Part shown: piece by piece, positions 28,672 through 37,536 of the stretch | Layout: each line of letters opens with the position of its first letter | How positions within the stretch are numbered: the first letter of the stretch is position 1 | Origin: Tagaea sp965279565 | Lineage (GTDB): Bacteria > Pseudomonadota > Alphaproteobacteria > CACIAM-22H2 | Reading direction: 5' to 3' | Assembly (NCBI GenBank): GCA_965279565.1 | Contig: OZ257249.1 | Location: 1,178,001-1,242,000 of the forward strand | Length of the DNA: 64,000 nt | Notes under the pieces: model-generated | What the model saw: only the letters and a program-made list of their open reading frames with translations | Databases searched by the model: none | Told to the model about the DNA's origin: nothing | Program-made: the position numbers and the translations under genes

Positions 28672-29367
28672 TTATACCGAGCGCGTGATGCCGCCGTCAA
28701 CGCGCAGGTTCTGCCCGGTGATGTAGCCCGCGTCGTCCGACAGCAGGAAGGCCGCCGTCTTGGCGATCTCGGCGGTCGTGCCGTAGCGGCCCATCGGGAT
28801 CTTCGGCAGCAGTGCTTCCTTCACCGGCAGCGAGTCGATGAAGCCGGGCAGCAGGTTGTTCATGCGGATGCCGGCCTTCGCGTAGCGGTCGGCATAGAGC
28901 TTGGCGAACGCACCAAGGCCTGCGCGCAGCGCGCAGGAAATCGGGAAGGCGAGATCGGGTTCGAACGCGGCGAAGGTCGAGATGTTGACCCACGCCCCGC
29001 CGCCTTGCTTTTCCATGATCGGCGTGACGATGCGCGCGAGCTTGACGACGTCGAGGATGATGAGATCGAGACCCGTGCGCCAGGCCGCGTCGTCGAGCGA
29101 CAGCAGGTCGCCCTTGGGCGGATGCCCGGTCGACGTGACCACACCGTCGATGCGTCCCCACTTGGACATCGCGGCATCGACGAGTCGCTGCAGGTCGGCC
29201 GTCTCGACGACCGAACCGGTCACGCCGATGCCACCGAGCTCTTTAGCGAGCTTTTCCGCACCGCCCGACGGCGACAGCAGCGCGATCTGCCAGCCGCGCG
29301 CGACCAGCTCGCGCGCGCACGCGGCCCCCATTCCCTTGCCGGCGCCGGTGACGAGAGCGACCTTCAT
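28672..29367 (-). CDS. Short-chain dehydrogenase/reductase-like protein lacking YxxxK
   Basis: The 231-residue Rossmann protein has the NAD(P) loop TGAGKGMG (residues 7-14), GHPP in place of NNAG, and a normal ending DGGITRSV. The catalytic serine is at NIS130, but the position 13 residues later, where the Tyr of YxxxK is expected, is Ile143. The lysine position is Leu147, giving PISCALRAG. The usual catalytic pair is therefore absent. A subfamily with this RAGL pattern exists among annotated SDRs, and its activity is unclear. Its ATG overlaps the mutS TGA (ATGA), so the two are translationally coupled. Confidence 0.85.
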   Translation of the reverse strand: MKVALVTGAGKGMGAACARELVARGWQIALLSPSGGAEKLAKELGGIGVTGSVVETADLQRLVDAAMSKWGRIDGVVTSTGHPPKGDLLSLDDAAWRTGLDLIILDVVKLARIVTPIMEKQGGGAWVNISTFAAFEPDLAFPISCALRAGLGAFAKLYADRYAKAGIRMNNLLPGFIDSLPVKEALLPKIPMGRYGTTAEIAKTAAFLLSDDAGYITGQNLRVDGGITRSV

Positions 29368-32027
29368 GACCCGGACTCCTTCGTGAGAATGGATTTGAGC
29401 GCGTAGAGTGCTTCGAGCGCCTGCTTGGGGGCAAGTTCGTCGGGATTGATGGCGCCAAGCGCATCGGCGAGCGCGGATTTCTCCGCGCGCACCGGGCCGC
29501 TTGCGGGTCGTGCCGAGAAAAGCGGCAGGTCGTCGGCCATCTTGGAAAGATTGCGCTGTTCCCCGCCCTGTTCGAGCGAGGCGAGGACCGCTTCGGCGCG
29601 CGCGACGGCCGCCGGCGGCAGGCCGGCGAGTTTCGCCACATGGATGCCGTAGGACCGGTCGGCCGTGCCCGCCGCCACCTCGTGCAGGAACACGACCTCG
29701 CCCTTCCATTCCTTGACGCGCATCGTGCGGCACGAAAGACCGGGCAGCTTCGCGGCAAGGGCCGTCAGCTCGTGATAGTGCGTGGCGAACAGGGCGCGGC
29801 AGGCGTTGATTCCGTGCAGATGCTCCACGCACGCCCACGCGATGGAGAGGCCGTCGTACGTGGCCGTCCCGCGCCCGATCTCGTCGAGGATCACCAGCGA
29901 ACGCGGCGTGGCGAGATTGAGGATCGCGGCGGTCTCCACCATCTCGACCATGAAGGTCGAGCGGCCGCGCGCGAGATCGTCGGCCGCCCCCACGCGGCTG
30001 AACAGCCGGTCGACGACGCCGATGCGCGCGGATTTCGCCGGCACGTAGGAGCCCGACTGGGCGAGTACTGCGATCAACGCGTTCTGGCGCAGGAAGGTCG
30101 ATTTGCCGGCCATGTTCGGGCCGGTGACGAGCCACAGGAACTGGCCGCCTTCGGCATCGAGCGTGCAGTCGTTGGCGACGAAGCCCGCACTCTGCTGGGC
30201 AAGGGCCGCTTCGACGACCGGATGGCGCCCGCCTTCGATGGCGAACACGCGGCTTGCGTCCACCGCCGGCCGGCACCAGTCGCGGTCGACCGCCAGATCG
30301 GCAAGGGCCGACGACACGTCGAGCCTTGCGAGTGCCTGCGCCGCCATGCCGATCGCACCCGCACGCTCCAGCGTGCGGCGCGTCAGGTCCGCGAAGATCG
30401 CGAGTTCGAGGGCGAGTGCCTTGTCGCGCGCCCCGGTGATGGCACCTTCCAGTTCGCCAAGCTCCACGGTCGTGAAGCGCACGGCACCGGCCATCGTCTG
30501 GCGGTGGATATAGATGCCGCCGGGCTTCAGCATCTTGTCGGCGTGCGTCGCGTTGACCTCGATGAAATAGCCGATGACGTTGTTGTGCTTGATGCGCAGC
30601 TGCGAAATGCCCGTCTCGTCGGCATAGCGCTGCTGAAGTGCTGCGACAAGACGGCGGCTTTCGTCGCGCAGTTCCAGATGCCGGTCGAGATCGGCGGCGT
30701 AGCCCTGCTTGATGAATCCGCCGTCGCGCGGGTCGAGCGGCAGGTCGGCGGCGAGCGCACTGGCCAGAAGCTCGGCAAGTTCGCCATGCTCGCCCAGTTC
30801 GTCGAGTGCGGCGGCGATCCCGGCCGGGCGTGCGTCGAGGGCCTGGGGTGCCACGAGCCGGCGCACCTGCGGCGTGCGTTCCAGCCCCTGCGCCACCGCG
30901 GCAAGATCGCGCGGACCGCCGCGGCCCAGCGCCAGACGCTGCAACGCGCGTTCGAGATCGGGGAAGCCCTTGAGTGCTTCGCGCAGCATTTCGCGCGCGC
31001 GCGCGGCCTCGACGAAATAGCCGATCATGTCGAGCCGCTCGCCGATGGCGGCCGGATCGGCGAGCGGGGCGGCGAGGCGTGCCGCGAGCATGCGCGCACC
31101 CGCGGCCGTCAGCGTCCGGTCGATCGTGGCGAGCAGCGAGCCCTTGCGCTCGCCGGTCTGCGTCTCCGCAAGTTCGAGGGAACGGCGCGTCGCCGGGTCG
31201 ATCTCCATCGCGCCCGACGCCGACCGGCGCTGCGGCGGCAGGAAGCGCGGCAACCGGCCCTTCTGCGTGAGCTCGACATAGTCGACGAGGGCGCCTGCCG
31301 CGGCGATCTCGGCCCGCCCGAAACTGCCGAACCCGTCGAGCGACTTGACGGCGTAGAGCGCCTCGAGCCGGCGGCGCCCGTTCTCGCTGTCGAAGCGCGC
31401 GGAGGGCAGCGGGGTCAGGCGCTGCTTGAGCGGTTCGAGGGCGGCGGCGAGGTCCTCGCGCGACGTCAGCCGGTCGGCGAGCAGCAGCTCGCCCGGTGCG
31501 ACGCGCGCGAGTGCCGCACCCAGCGACGGCACGCCGACCGCCTCGATACGGAAATCGCCGGTCGACATGTCGAGCCACGCAAGACCGAGGGCGCCGCCCG
31601 CCTCGGCAAGGCAGGCGAGGAAGTTGTTGGCGCGCGCGTCGAGCAGCGAATCTTCCGTCAGCGTGCCCGGTGTGACGACGCGTACGACGTCGCGGCGCAC
31701 CAGCGTCTTGCCGCCGCCGCGCTTCTTCGCTTCTGCGGCATCCTCGACCTGCTCGCAGATGGCCACGCGGAAACCCTGCCGGATCAGGCGTGCCAGATAT
31801 GCCTCGTGCGCATGCCATGGAACGCCGCACATCGGGATCTGGTTGCCCGCATGCTGGCCACGTTTCGTCAGCGTGATGTCGAGCGCTTTGGACGCCGAAA
31901 CGGCATCTTCGAAGAAAAGCTCGTAGAAATCGCCCATACGATAAAAAAGTAGGCAACCCGGGTACTGGCGCTTCAGCTCCAGGTACTGCGTCATCATCGG
32001 CGTGGTGGCTGAGTCGATCTCGGACAT
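29364..32027 (-). CDS. mutS: DNA mismatch repair protein MutS
   Basis: MutS recognises mismatches and recruits MutL. The 887-residue protein has the N-terminal mismatch-binding domain with the LFYRMGDFYELFFEDA motif (the Phe-x-Glu wedge), a connector and lever/clamp region, and the C-terminal ATPase. The ATPase has Walker A TGPNMAGKST, the VDRLFSRVGAADDLARGRSTFMVEM signature, and Walker B LVILDEIGRGT. A long open frame continues upstream of the chosen ATG but is the complement of malic enzyme. It is divergent from maeB. Confidence 0.97.
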   Translation of the reverse strand: MSEIDSATTPMMTQYLELKRQYPGCLLFYRMGDFYELFFEDAVSASKALDITLTKRGQHAGNQIPMCGVPWHAHEAYLARLIRQGFRVAICEQVEDAAEAKKRGGGKTLVRRDVVRVVTPGTLTEDSLLDARANNFLACLAEAGGALGLAWLDMSTGDFRIEAVGVPSLGAALARVAPGELLLADRLTSREDLAAALEPLKQRLTPLPSARFDSENGRRRLEALYAVKSLDGFGSFGRAEIAAAGALVDYVELTQKGRLPRFLPPQRRSASGAMEIDPATRRSLELAETQTGERKGSLLATIDRTLTAAGARMLAARLAAPLADPAAIGERLDMIGYFVEAARAREMLREALKGFPDLERALQRLALGRGGPRDLAAVAQGLERTPQVRRLVAPQALDARPAGIAAALDELGEHGELAELLASALAADLPLDPRDGGFIKQGYAADLDRHLELRDESRRLVAALQQRYADETGISQLRIKHNNVIGYFIEVNATHADKMLKPGGIYIHRQTMAGAVRFTTVELGELEGAITGARDKALALELAIFADLTRRTLERAGAIGMAAQALARLDVSSALADLAVDRDWCRPAVDASRVFAIEGGRHPVVEAALAQQSAGFVANDCTLDAEGGQFLWLVTGPNMAGKSTFLRQNALIAVLAQSGSYVPAKSARIGVVDRLFSRVGAADDLARGRSTFMVEMVETAAILNLATPRSLVILDEIGRGTATYDGLSIAWACVEHLHGINACRALFATHYHELTALAAKLPGLSCRTMRVKEWKGEVVFLHEVAAGTADRSYGIHVAKLAGLPPAAVARAEAVLASLEQGGEQRNLSKMADDLPLFSARPASGPVRAEKSALADALGAINPDELAPKQALEALYALKSILTKESGS

Positions 32028-32060
32028 TGCAGTGCAGCAATCTTTTTGCGGTCGAGAGTT

Positions 32061-32090
32061 TTGACGGCGGGCAGAGGTTCCCCGTACCAT
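32061..32090 (+). promoter_or_regulatory. Candidate sigma-70 promoter of malic enzyme
   Basis: TTGACG at 32061-32066 and TACCAT at 32085-32090 are separated by 18 bases. They lie in the 135-bp divergent gap between mutS and maeB, about 70 bases ahead of the maeB ATG. A GC-rich hairpin (GCGGG...CCCGC) lies in the presumed leader. This was assigned by eye only. Confidence 0.35.
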
Positions 32091-32162
32091 AGCCGTCTCA
32101 AAAATGCAGCGGGCACGCCCCCGCGCAAGAACGCTTCGATTTCCAGGGAAAGAAAACGCCAC

Positions 32163-34460
32163 ATGCCGAACGCGACCGGGCCCGTGACCGAGCAGGAATC
32201 GCTGCTCTTCCATCATCAGGGCGGCAAGGCCGGGAAGATCGAGATCAACGCGACGAAACCGCTGACAACGCAGCGCGACCTTTCGCTCGCCTACTCGCCC
32301 GGCGTGGCGTGGCCCTGCCTGCACATCGCGAAGAACCCGGACGCGGCCTACGACTACACGTCGAAGGGCAATCTCGTCGCGGTCATCTCGAACGGCACGG
32401 CCGTTCTCGGTCTCGGCGACCTGGGTGCCTTGGGCGGCAAGCCGGTGATGGAGGGCAAGGCCGTCCTCTTCAAGCGCTTCGCCGACGTCGACGCGATCGA
32501 CATCGAGGTCGACACCAAGGACGTCGACCAGTTCGTCAACTGCGTACGCTATATCGGCGTCACGTTCGGCGGCATCAATCTCGAGGACATCAAGGCGCCC
32601 GAGTGCTTCGTCATCGAGCAGCGCCTGCGCGAGCTTCTCGACATTCCGGTCTTCCACGACGACCAGCATGGCACCGCGATCGTCGCGGCCGCCGGGCTGA
32701 TCAACTCGCTCGATCTGACCAACCGCGACATCCGCACGACCAAGATGGTGATCAACGGTGCGGGTTCCGCAGGTATTGCATGCGCCGAGCTCGTCAAGGC
32801 TATGGGCATGCCGCACAACAACGTGATCCTGTGCGACACGAAGGGCGTCATCTACCAGGGCCGCACCGAATCCATGAATCAGTGGAAGTCGGCGCATGCC
32901 GTGCCGACGAAGGCGCGCACGCTCGCCCAGGCGCTGGAAGGCTGCGACGTCGTGTTCGGCCTGTCGGCCAAGGGGGCGATCACGCAGGACATGGTCCGCG
33001 CGATGGCGCCCAAGCCGATCATCTTCGCGATGGCCAATCCCGATCCCGAGATCACGCCGGAAGAGGCGAAGGAAGCGCGGCCCGACTGCATCATCGCCAC
33101 CGGCCGGTCGGACTACCCCAACCAGGTCAACAACGTGCTGGGCTTCCCGTTCATCTTCCGCGGCGCGCTCGACGTGCGCGCGCGCACGATCAACGAGGAG
33201 ATGAAGGTCGCCGCCGCGCGCGCCATCGCGATCCTCGCGCGCGAGGACGTGCCCGATGATCTCGATGCCGCCTACGCCAACCAGCGCCTGCGCTACGGGC
33301 CGGAATACATCATCCCGGTCCCGTTCGATCCGCGCCTGATCTCGGTCGTACCCGCCGCCGTCGCCAAGGCGGCGATGGAATCGGGCGTGGCGCGCAAGCC
33401 CATCGCCGACATGAACGCCTACCGCCATTCGCTGAGCCTGCGGCGCGATCCCACGGCCGCGATGCTCGACCGCATCTTCGAGACGGTGCGCGCCAACCCG
33501 CGCCGCACCGCCTTCGCCGAAGGCGAGGACGAGAAGATGATCCGCGCGGCGATCTCGTACCGCAACGCCGGCTACGGCACGCCGGTGCTGATCGGCCGCG
33601 AGAAGGCGATCGACGAGACGATGAAGGGAATGGGGCTGACGCAGTCGGCCAAGGAGCTGGGCCTCGAGATCCACAACGCGCGCCTGTCGACGGACAACAA
33701 GCGCTATGTCGAGCATCTCTATTCGCGCCTGCGCCGGCAGGGCTTCCTGCAGCGCGACTGCCAGCGCCTGATCAACCAGGACCGCAACGCCTTCGCCGCC
33801 ACGATGGTCGCGGTCGGCGACGTGGACGCGATGGTGACGGGCACGACGCGCAGCTACTACCAGGCGCTCGACGACGTGCGCCGCGTGATCGACGTCGAGA
33901 AGGGCAAGCGCTGCATCGGCGTGTCGATCATGATGACCAAGGAACGCACCGTCTTCGTCGCCGACGCGACGATCACGGAGCTTCCCAACGCGCGCGACAT
34001 GGCCGAGATCGCCATCGCCGCCGCCGCCGCGGCCCGCCGCCTCGGCCACGAGCCGCGCGTGGCGCTGACCTCGTTCACGAACTTCGGCAACCCGCACCGC
34101 GAGAAGGGCAGCCAGGTCCGCGAGGCGGTGCAGGAGCTCGAGCGCATGTCCGACAGCGGGCGCAAGCTCGACTTCGAGTTCGACGGCGAGATGGGCCCGG
34201 ACGTGGCGCTCGACTACGACCTGATGCGCAACCTCTACCCGTTCTGCCGCCTCACCGGGCCGGCCAACGTGCTGGTGATGCCGGGCCTGCATTCGGCGAA
34301 CATCTCGTCGAAGCTGGTGCAGAAGCTCGGCAACTGCACGATGCTGGGGCCGATCCTGATCGGGCTGACGAAGCCCGCCCAGATCGTCCAGATCGGCGCC
34401 CCGGTCGGCGAGATCGTCAACATGGCGGCGCTCGCCGCCTACCAGTCGATCGTCCGCTAG
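32163..34460 (+). CDS. maeB: NADP-dependent malic enzyme with C-terminal phosphotransacetylase domain
   Basis: The 765-residue protein decarboxylates malate to pyruvate, making NADPH. The N-terminal malic domain has PLTTQRDLSLAYSPGVAWPC and the metal-binding EDIKAPECF and HDDQHGTAIV segments. A Rossmann domain with VINGAGSAGIACAEL (about 195-209) follows. The C-terminal third (about 435-765) is a phosphate acetyl/butyryltransferase-like domain, present in MaeB-type enzymes and usually a regulatory acetyl-CoA sensor. The mutS-adjacent, divergent location matches the arrangement of the Rhizobium dme gene. Confidence 0.95.
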   Translation: MPNATGPVTEQESLLFHHQGGKAGKIEINATKPLTTQRDLSLAYSPGVAWPCLHIAKNPDAAYDYTSKGNLVAVISNGTAVLGLGDLGALGGKPVMEGKAVLFKRFADVDAIDIEVDTKDVDQFVNCVRYIGVTFGGINLEDIKAPECFVIEQRLRELLDIPVFHDDQHGTAIVAAAGLINSLDLTNRDIRTTKMVINGAGSAGIACAELVKAMGMPHNNVILCDTKGVIYQGRTESMNQWKSAHAVPTKARTLAQALEGCDVVFGLSAKGAITQDMVRAMAPKPIIFAMANPDPEITPEEAKEARPDCIIATGRSDYPNQVNNVLGFPFIFRGALDVRARTINEEMKVAAARAIAILAREDVPDDLDAAYANQRLRYGPEYIIPVPFDPRLISVVPAAVAKAAMESGVARKPIADMNAYRHSLSLRRDPTAAMLDRIFETVRANPRRTAFAEGEDEKMIRAAISYRNAGYGTPVLIGREKAIDETMKGMGLTQSAKELGLEIHNARLSTDNKRYVEHLYSRLRRQGFLQRDCQRLINQDRNAFAATMVAVGDVDAMVTGTTRSYYQALDDVRRVIDVEKGKRCIGVSIMMTKERTVFVADATITELPNARDMAEIAIAAAAAARRLGHEPRVALTSFTNFGNPHREKGSQVREAVQELERMSDSGRKLDFEFDGEMGPDVALDYDLMRNLYPFCRLTGPANVLVMPGLHSANISSKLVQKLGNCTMLGPILIGLTKPAQIVQIGAPVGEIVNMAALAAYQSIVR

Positions 34461-34493
34461 AGCGAGGGCCGTCCCGCCCAAGACCAGCCCACC

Positions 34494-34751
34494 ATGGCCC
34501 GCGTCGCGTTCACCGGCAACCTGAAGCGCCATGTCGACTGCCCGACCGCGAAGGTCGGCGGGGCGAGCGTGCGCGCCGTGCTGGAGAACCTGTTCGCGGA
34601 CAATCCGCGCCTGCGCTCCTACGTCGTCGACGACCAGGGACGCCTGCGCAAGCACGTCAACGTCTATGTCGACGATGCGCGCGCCGAGCTCGACACGCCC
34701 GTCGGTGCCGACGCCGAGATCTTCGTCTTCCAGGCCCTGTCGGGCGGCTGA
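34494..34751 (+). CDS. MoaD/ThiS-family ubiquitin-like protein
   Basis: The 85-residue protein has the beta-grasp sulfur-carrier pattern: an opening beta strand (ARVAFTGNLKRHVD), a helix with VRAVLENLFADNPRLRSYV, then VNVYVDDA and a C-terminal ALSGG. The terminal Gly-Gly is the site of adenylation and thiocarboxylation in this family. No E1-like, moa or thi gene is adjacent. Instead it precedes a BNR-propeller protein gene by 11 bp, so a role outside cofactor synthesis is likely. The function is unknown. Confidence 0.88.
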   Translation: MARVAFTGNLKRHVDCPTAKVGGASVRAVLENLFADNPRLRSYVVDDQGRLRKHVNVYVDDARAELDTPVGADAEIFVFQALSGG

Positions 34752-34762
34752 AGGAGCAGGAA

Positions 34763-35845
34763 ATGTCCAAACGCATTCTCGTCGCCACGCGCAAGGGTCT
34801 CTTCGACGTGCGCCGCGCCGCATCGGGCTGGCGCATCGCGCGCACGGCGTTTCTTGGCGACATCCTCTCGCAGGCGATGCGCGATCCGCGCGACGGGGCG
34901 CTCTATGTCGCCCAGTCGCTCGGCCATTTCGGCGTCAAGCTGCAGCGCTCGATCGACGACGGGAAGAAATGGAAGGAGATCGCCGCCCCTTCCTTCCCGA
35001 AGACCGACGCCAAGGACGGGCCGAGCGTGGAGTACCTGTTCTCGATCGAGACGGGCGGGGCCGACGAGCCGGGCGTGCTGTGGTGCGGCACCGTATCGGG
35101 CGGGTTGTTCCGTTCGGCCGACTGCGGCGAAAGCTGGACGCTGAACGAGGCGCTGTGGAACCAGCCCTCGCGCAAGGAATGGGGCGGGGGCGGCTTCAAT
35201 GTCGACAAGCCCGGCATCGACACGATCCTCGTCGATCCGCGCGATTCGCGCCGCATCGTGCTGGGTATTTCGACCGGCGGCGTGTGGCAGACGAAGGATG
35301 GCGGGAAAAGCTGGCGCGTCACGTCGAAGGGCCTCTATGCCGAATACATGCCGCCGGCCCGGCGCGAGGATCCGTTCATGCAGGACGTGCACCGCATCGC
35401 GCGCTGTGCCGCGTATCCCGACACGCTGTGGCTCCAGCACCATAACGGCGTCTTCCGCTCGACCGACGGGGCCGAGACGTGGAAGGAGGTCAAGTCGATC
35501 AAGCCGTCGAAATTCGGCTTCGCGGTCGCAGCACACCCCAAGGATTCCGATACGGCGTGGTTCGTGCCGGGCGTGAAGGACGAATGCCGCATCCCGGTCG
35601 ACGCCAAGATGGTCGTCGCGCGCACGCGCGACGGGGCGAAGAGCTTCAAGGTGCTGGCCAAGGGCCTGCCGCAGAAGCACGCCTACGATCTGGTCCTGCG
35701 CCACGGGCTCGACGTCGACGCGACGGGCAAATGCCTGGCGATGGGTTCGTCGACCGGGAATCTGTGGGTGACGGAAAACGGCGGCGATTCGTGGACGCTG
35801 GTCGCCGGCAACCTGCCGCCGATCGCCAGCGTGCGCTTCGCGTGA
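34763..35845 (+). CDS. Cytosolic BNR/Asp-box beta-propeller protein (sialidase-like fold)
   Basis: The 360-residue protein has no signal peptide and opens with SKRILVATRKGLFDVRR. It carries several Asp-box-like turns (SIDDGKKWKEI, SADCGESWTLN, TKDGGKSWRV, STDGAETWKEV and TENGGDSWTLV), so a six- to seven-bladed propeller related to WD40/YVTN/BNR proteins is expected. Annotation as exo-alpha-sialidase is common for such genes but catalytic residues are not evident. The tight pairing with the MoaD/ThiS-like gene suggests they work together. Confidence 0.85.
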   Translation: MSKRILVATRKGLFDVRRAASGWRIARTAFLGDILSQAMRDPRDGALYVAQSLGHFGVKLQRSIDDGKKWKEIAAPSFPKTDAKDGPSVEYLFSIETGGADEPGVLWCGTVSGGLFRSADCGESWTLNEALWNQPSRKEWGGGGFNVDKPGIDTILVDPRDSRRIVLGISTGGVWQTKDGGKSWRVTSKGLYAEYMPPARREDPFMQDVHRIARCAAYPDTLWLQHHNGVFRSTDGAETWKEVKSIKPSKFGFAVAAHPKDSDTAWFVPGVKDECRIPVDAKMVVARTRDGAKSFKVLAKGLPQKHAYDLVLRHGLDVDATGKCLAMGSSTGNLWVTENGGDSWTLVAGNLPPIASVRFA

Positions 35846-35855
35846 GCTGAAACGG

Positions 35856-35885
35856 AAAAACCCGCCGGTCGCCCGGCGGGTTTTT
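35856..35885. terminator. Bidirectional intrinsic terminator
   Basis: Five A bases, an 8-bp stem (CCCGCCGG and CCGGCGGG around TCGC) and five T bases lie between the end of the propeller gene and the end of the convergent small gene. The layout can terminate transcription on both strands. Confidence 0.88.
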
Positions 35886-35908
35886 CCTGTCGGCCCGGGG
35901 AAGACCCC

Positions 35909-36112
35909 TCAGACCGAAATATCGACGTTCTGCCCGCGACCGGAACCGCTGGGGGCCGCCGGGCTCGCCTGCGCGGTCGTTTCGGAACTGGCGGCGGCCG
36001 GAGCGCTGGTGTCCTCGGCGGGATCGGAATTCGAGACGGCCGCAACCTGCGCGCCACCGCCGGCAACCGGCGGAAGGGTGGATGTCGAGCTGGAGGAAAT
36101 CGACGAAGCCAT
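35909..36112 (-). CDS. Small Ser/Ala-rich hypothetical protein
   Basis: The predicted protein has 67 residues and begins MASSISSSSTSTLPP, continuing with low-complexity Ala, Ser, Thr and Pro and ending RGQNVDISV. An AAGGGG sequence lies about 9 bases ahead of the ATG, and the gene sits directly upstream of a strong terminator, both supporting expression. No domain is recognised. Similar short serine-rich proteins occur in rhizobia and relatives, but its function is unknown and it could be disordered. Confidence 0.5.
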   Translation of the reverse strand: MASSISSSSTSTLPPVAGGGAQVAAVSNSDPAEDTSAPAAASSETTAQASPAAPSGSGRGQNVDISV

Positions 36113-36249
36113 CTGAATCGCCCCTTTCGGACGCCGGCCTATATCTGACGCCGGAATGTCGCGGACTATACGCCAGAATGGCCGGTCCGGCAAACGGCCG
36201 GGCCCTGCGCTTGACGCAAGGCCAAGCGTCCTGCACAAGCGGAGAGATC

Positions 36250-37536
36250 ATGGATCGAAACGGCTTCCCCGGCGATTTCTGGACACGGCTGGCGGGCCTT
36301 TCCGCACCGGCCGCAGCCGTGCTCGGCGGCTTCGCCTTTCTCGACGCGATTCCATGGGTTTGGGCCATCGCCGGGACCCTCGCCACGGCCGCCGCGGCCG
36401 GCGCACTGCTGGTCCGCGACCGGCTCCGTCCGCCGCACAGCGAGCTGGGATCCATCCCTAGCGACCTGCAGCCGCTGGCCAACGAAGCGGCGCTTGAATC
36501 GATCGTCGATGCGCTCCCCTACGCCATCGTCCTCGTCGATGCCGACGAACACATCGTGCGCGCCAACGCTGCGGCGCGCGCGATGTTCGGCGCCGGGCTC
36601 GAAGGCAAGCCGTTCGTCGCCTATCTGCGCGACCCCGGCGTGCTCGATGCGCTCGAGGCCGCACATGCCGGCACGCATCCCGAGACGGTCGACGTGCGGC
36701 TGGCCGGTTCGGTCGAGCGCGCGCTGCGCGTGCGCGTGGTGCCGCTGCCGCGCGCGACGGGTGCCAGGCCCGCGGCCCTGCTCGCGATCGCCGACGTGAC
36801 GACCGTCCAGCAGGCCGAGCGCATGCGCCGCGACTTCGTCGCCAATGTCAGCCACGAGCTGCGCACGCCGCTGGCCACGCTCGCGGGCTTCATCGAGACG
36901 CTGCAGGGCCCGGCGCGTGACGATGCCGGTGCGCGCGACCGCTTCCTGTCGATCATGGGTACGCAGGCCGCGCGCATGACGCGCATCGTCAAGGACCTGC
37001 TGTCGCTGTCGAAGATCGAGGAGGTCGAGCACACGCCGCCGTCCGATCGCGTGGACGCGGGCCGCGTGCTGGCCGGCACGCTCGACGCGCTCGGCCTCGC
37101 CGCGAAGGAGAAGGGCACGACGCTGGCCGTCGAGATCGCGCCCGACCTGCCGCCGGTCGCCGGCGACGGCGACCAGCTTGCGCAGGTGTTCCAGAACCTC
37201 GTCGACAACGCGATCAAGTACGGACGCGCGGGCGGAACCGTGCGCGTCGTCGCGCGCGTGGCGCGCGAGCTGCCGCGCGGCTTCGCGGCGCGCGCGCGCG
37301 GCTATGTCGAGGTGCGCGTCGCGGACGACGGCGAGGGGGTCGCGCGCGAACACCTGCCGCGCCTGACCGAGCGTTTCTACCGCGTGGATGCCGGGCGTTC
37401 GCGCGACATGGGCGGCACGGGTCTCGGGCTCGCCATCGTCAAGCACATCGTCAACCGCCACCGCGGCACGCTCGACATCGACAGCGAGATCGGCAAGGGC
37501 ACGACCTTCGCGGTCTACCTGCCGGTGGCGGCCTAG
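36250..37536 (+). CDS. PhoR-like sensor histidine kinase
   Basis: The 428-residue protein has two short membrane helices (about 18-33 and 36-55), a PAS domain (about 82-185) with YAIVLVDADEHIVRANAAARAMFG, a HisKA domain with the phosphorylated His202 in NVSHELRTPL, and a HATPase domain with NLVDNAIKYG, DDGEGVA and GGTGLGLAIVKHI. The overall layout matches PhoR of the phosphate regulon in alphaproteobacteria. No response regulator, pst or phoU gene is in the window, so the phosphate role is an inference. The stop shares CTAG with the convergent phosphodiesterase. Confidence 0.88.
   Translation: MDRNGFPGDFWTRLAGLSAPAAAVLGGFAFLDAIPWVWAIAGTLATAAAAGALLVRDRLRPPHSELGSIPSDLQPLANEAALESIVDALPYAIVLVDADEHIVRANAAARAMFGAGLEGKPFVAYLRDPGVLDALEAAHAGTHPETVDVRLAGSVERALRVRVVPLPRATGARPAALLAIADVTTVQQAERMRRDFVANVSHELRTPLATLAGFIETLQGPARDDAGARDRFLSIMGTQAARMTRIVKDLLSLSKIEEVEHTPPSDRVDAGRVLAGTLDALGLAAKEKGTTLAVEIAPDLPPVAGDGDQLAQVFQNLVDNAIKYGRAGGTVRVVARVARELPRGFAARARGYVEVRVADDGEGVAREHLPRLTERFYRVDAGRSRDMGGTGLGLAIVKHIVNRHRGTLDIDSEIGKGTTFAVYLPVAA

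Noticed and set aside
29364..34823. A single minus-strand open frame of about 1,800 codons running through mutS and on past malic enzyme
   Set aside because: Only the mutS part has protein-family features. The upstream part is antisense to the well-supported malic enzyme and MoaD-like genes; high GC content leaves few stops in all frames.
35646..36482. Long minus-strand frames over the propeller gene end and kinase start
   Set aside because: They cross a strong terminator and two supported genes and are Arg/Ser-rich GC shadows.
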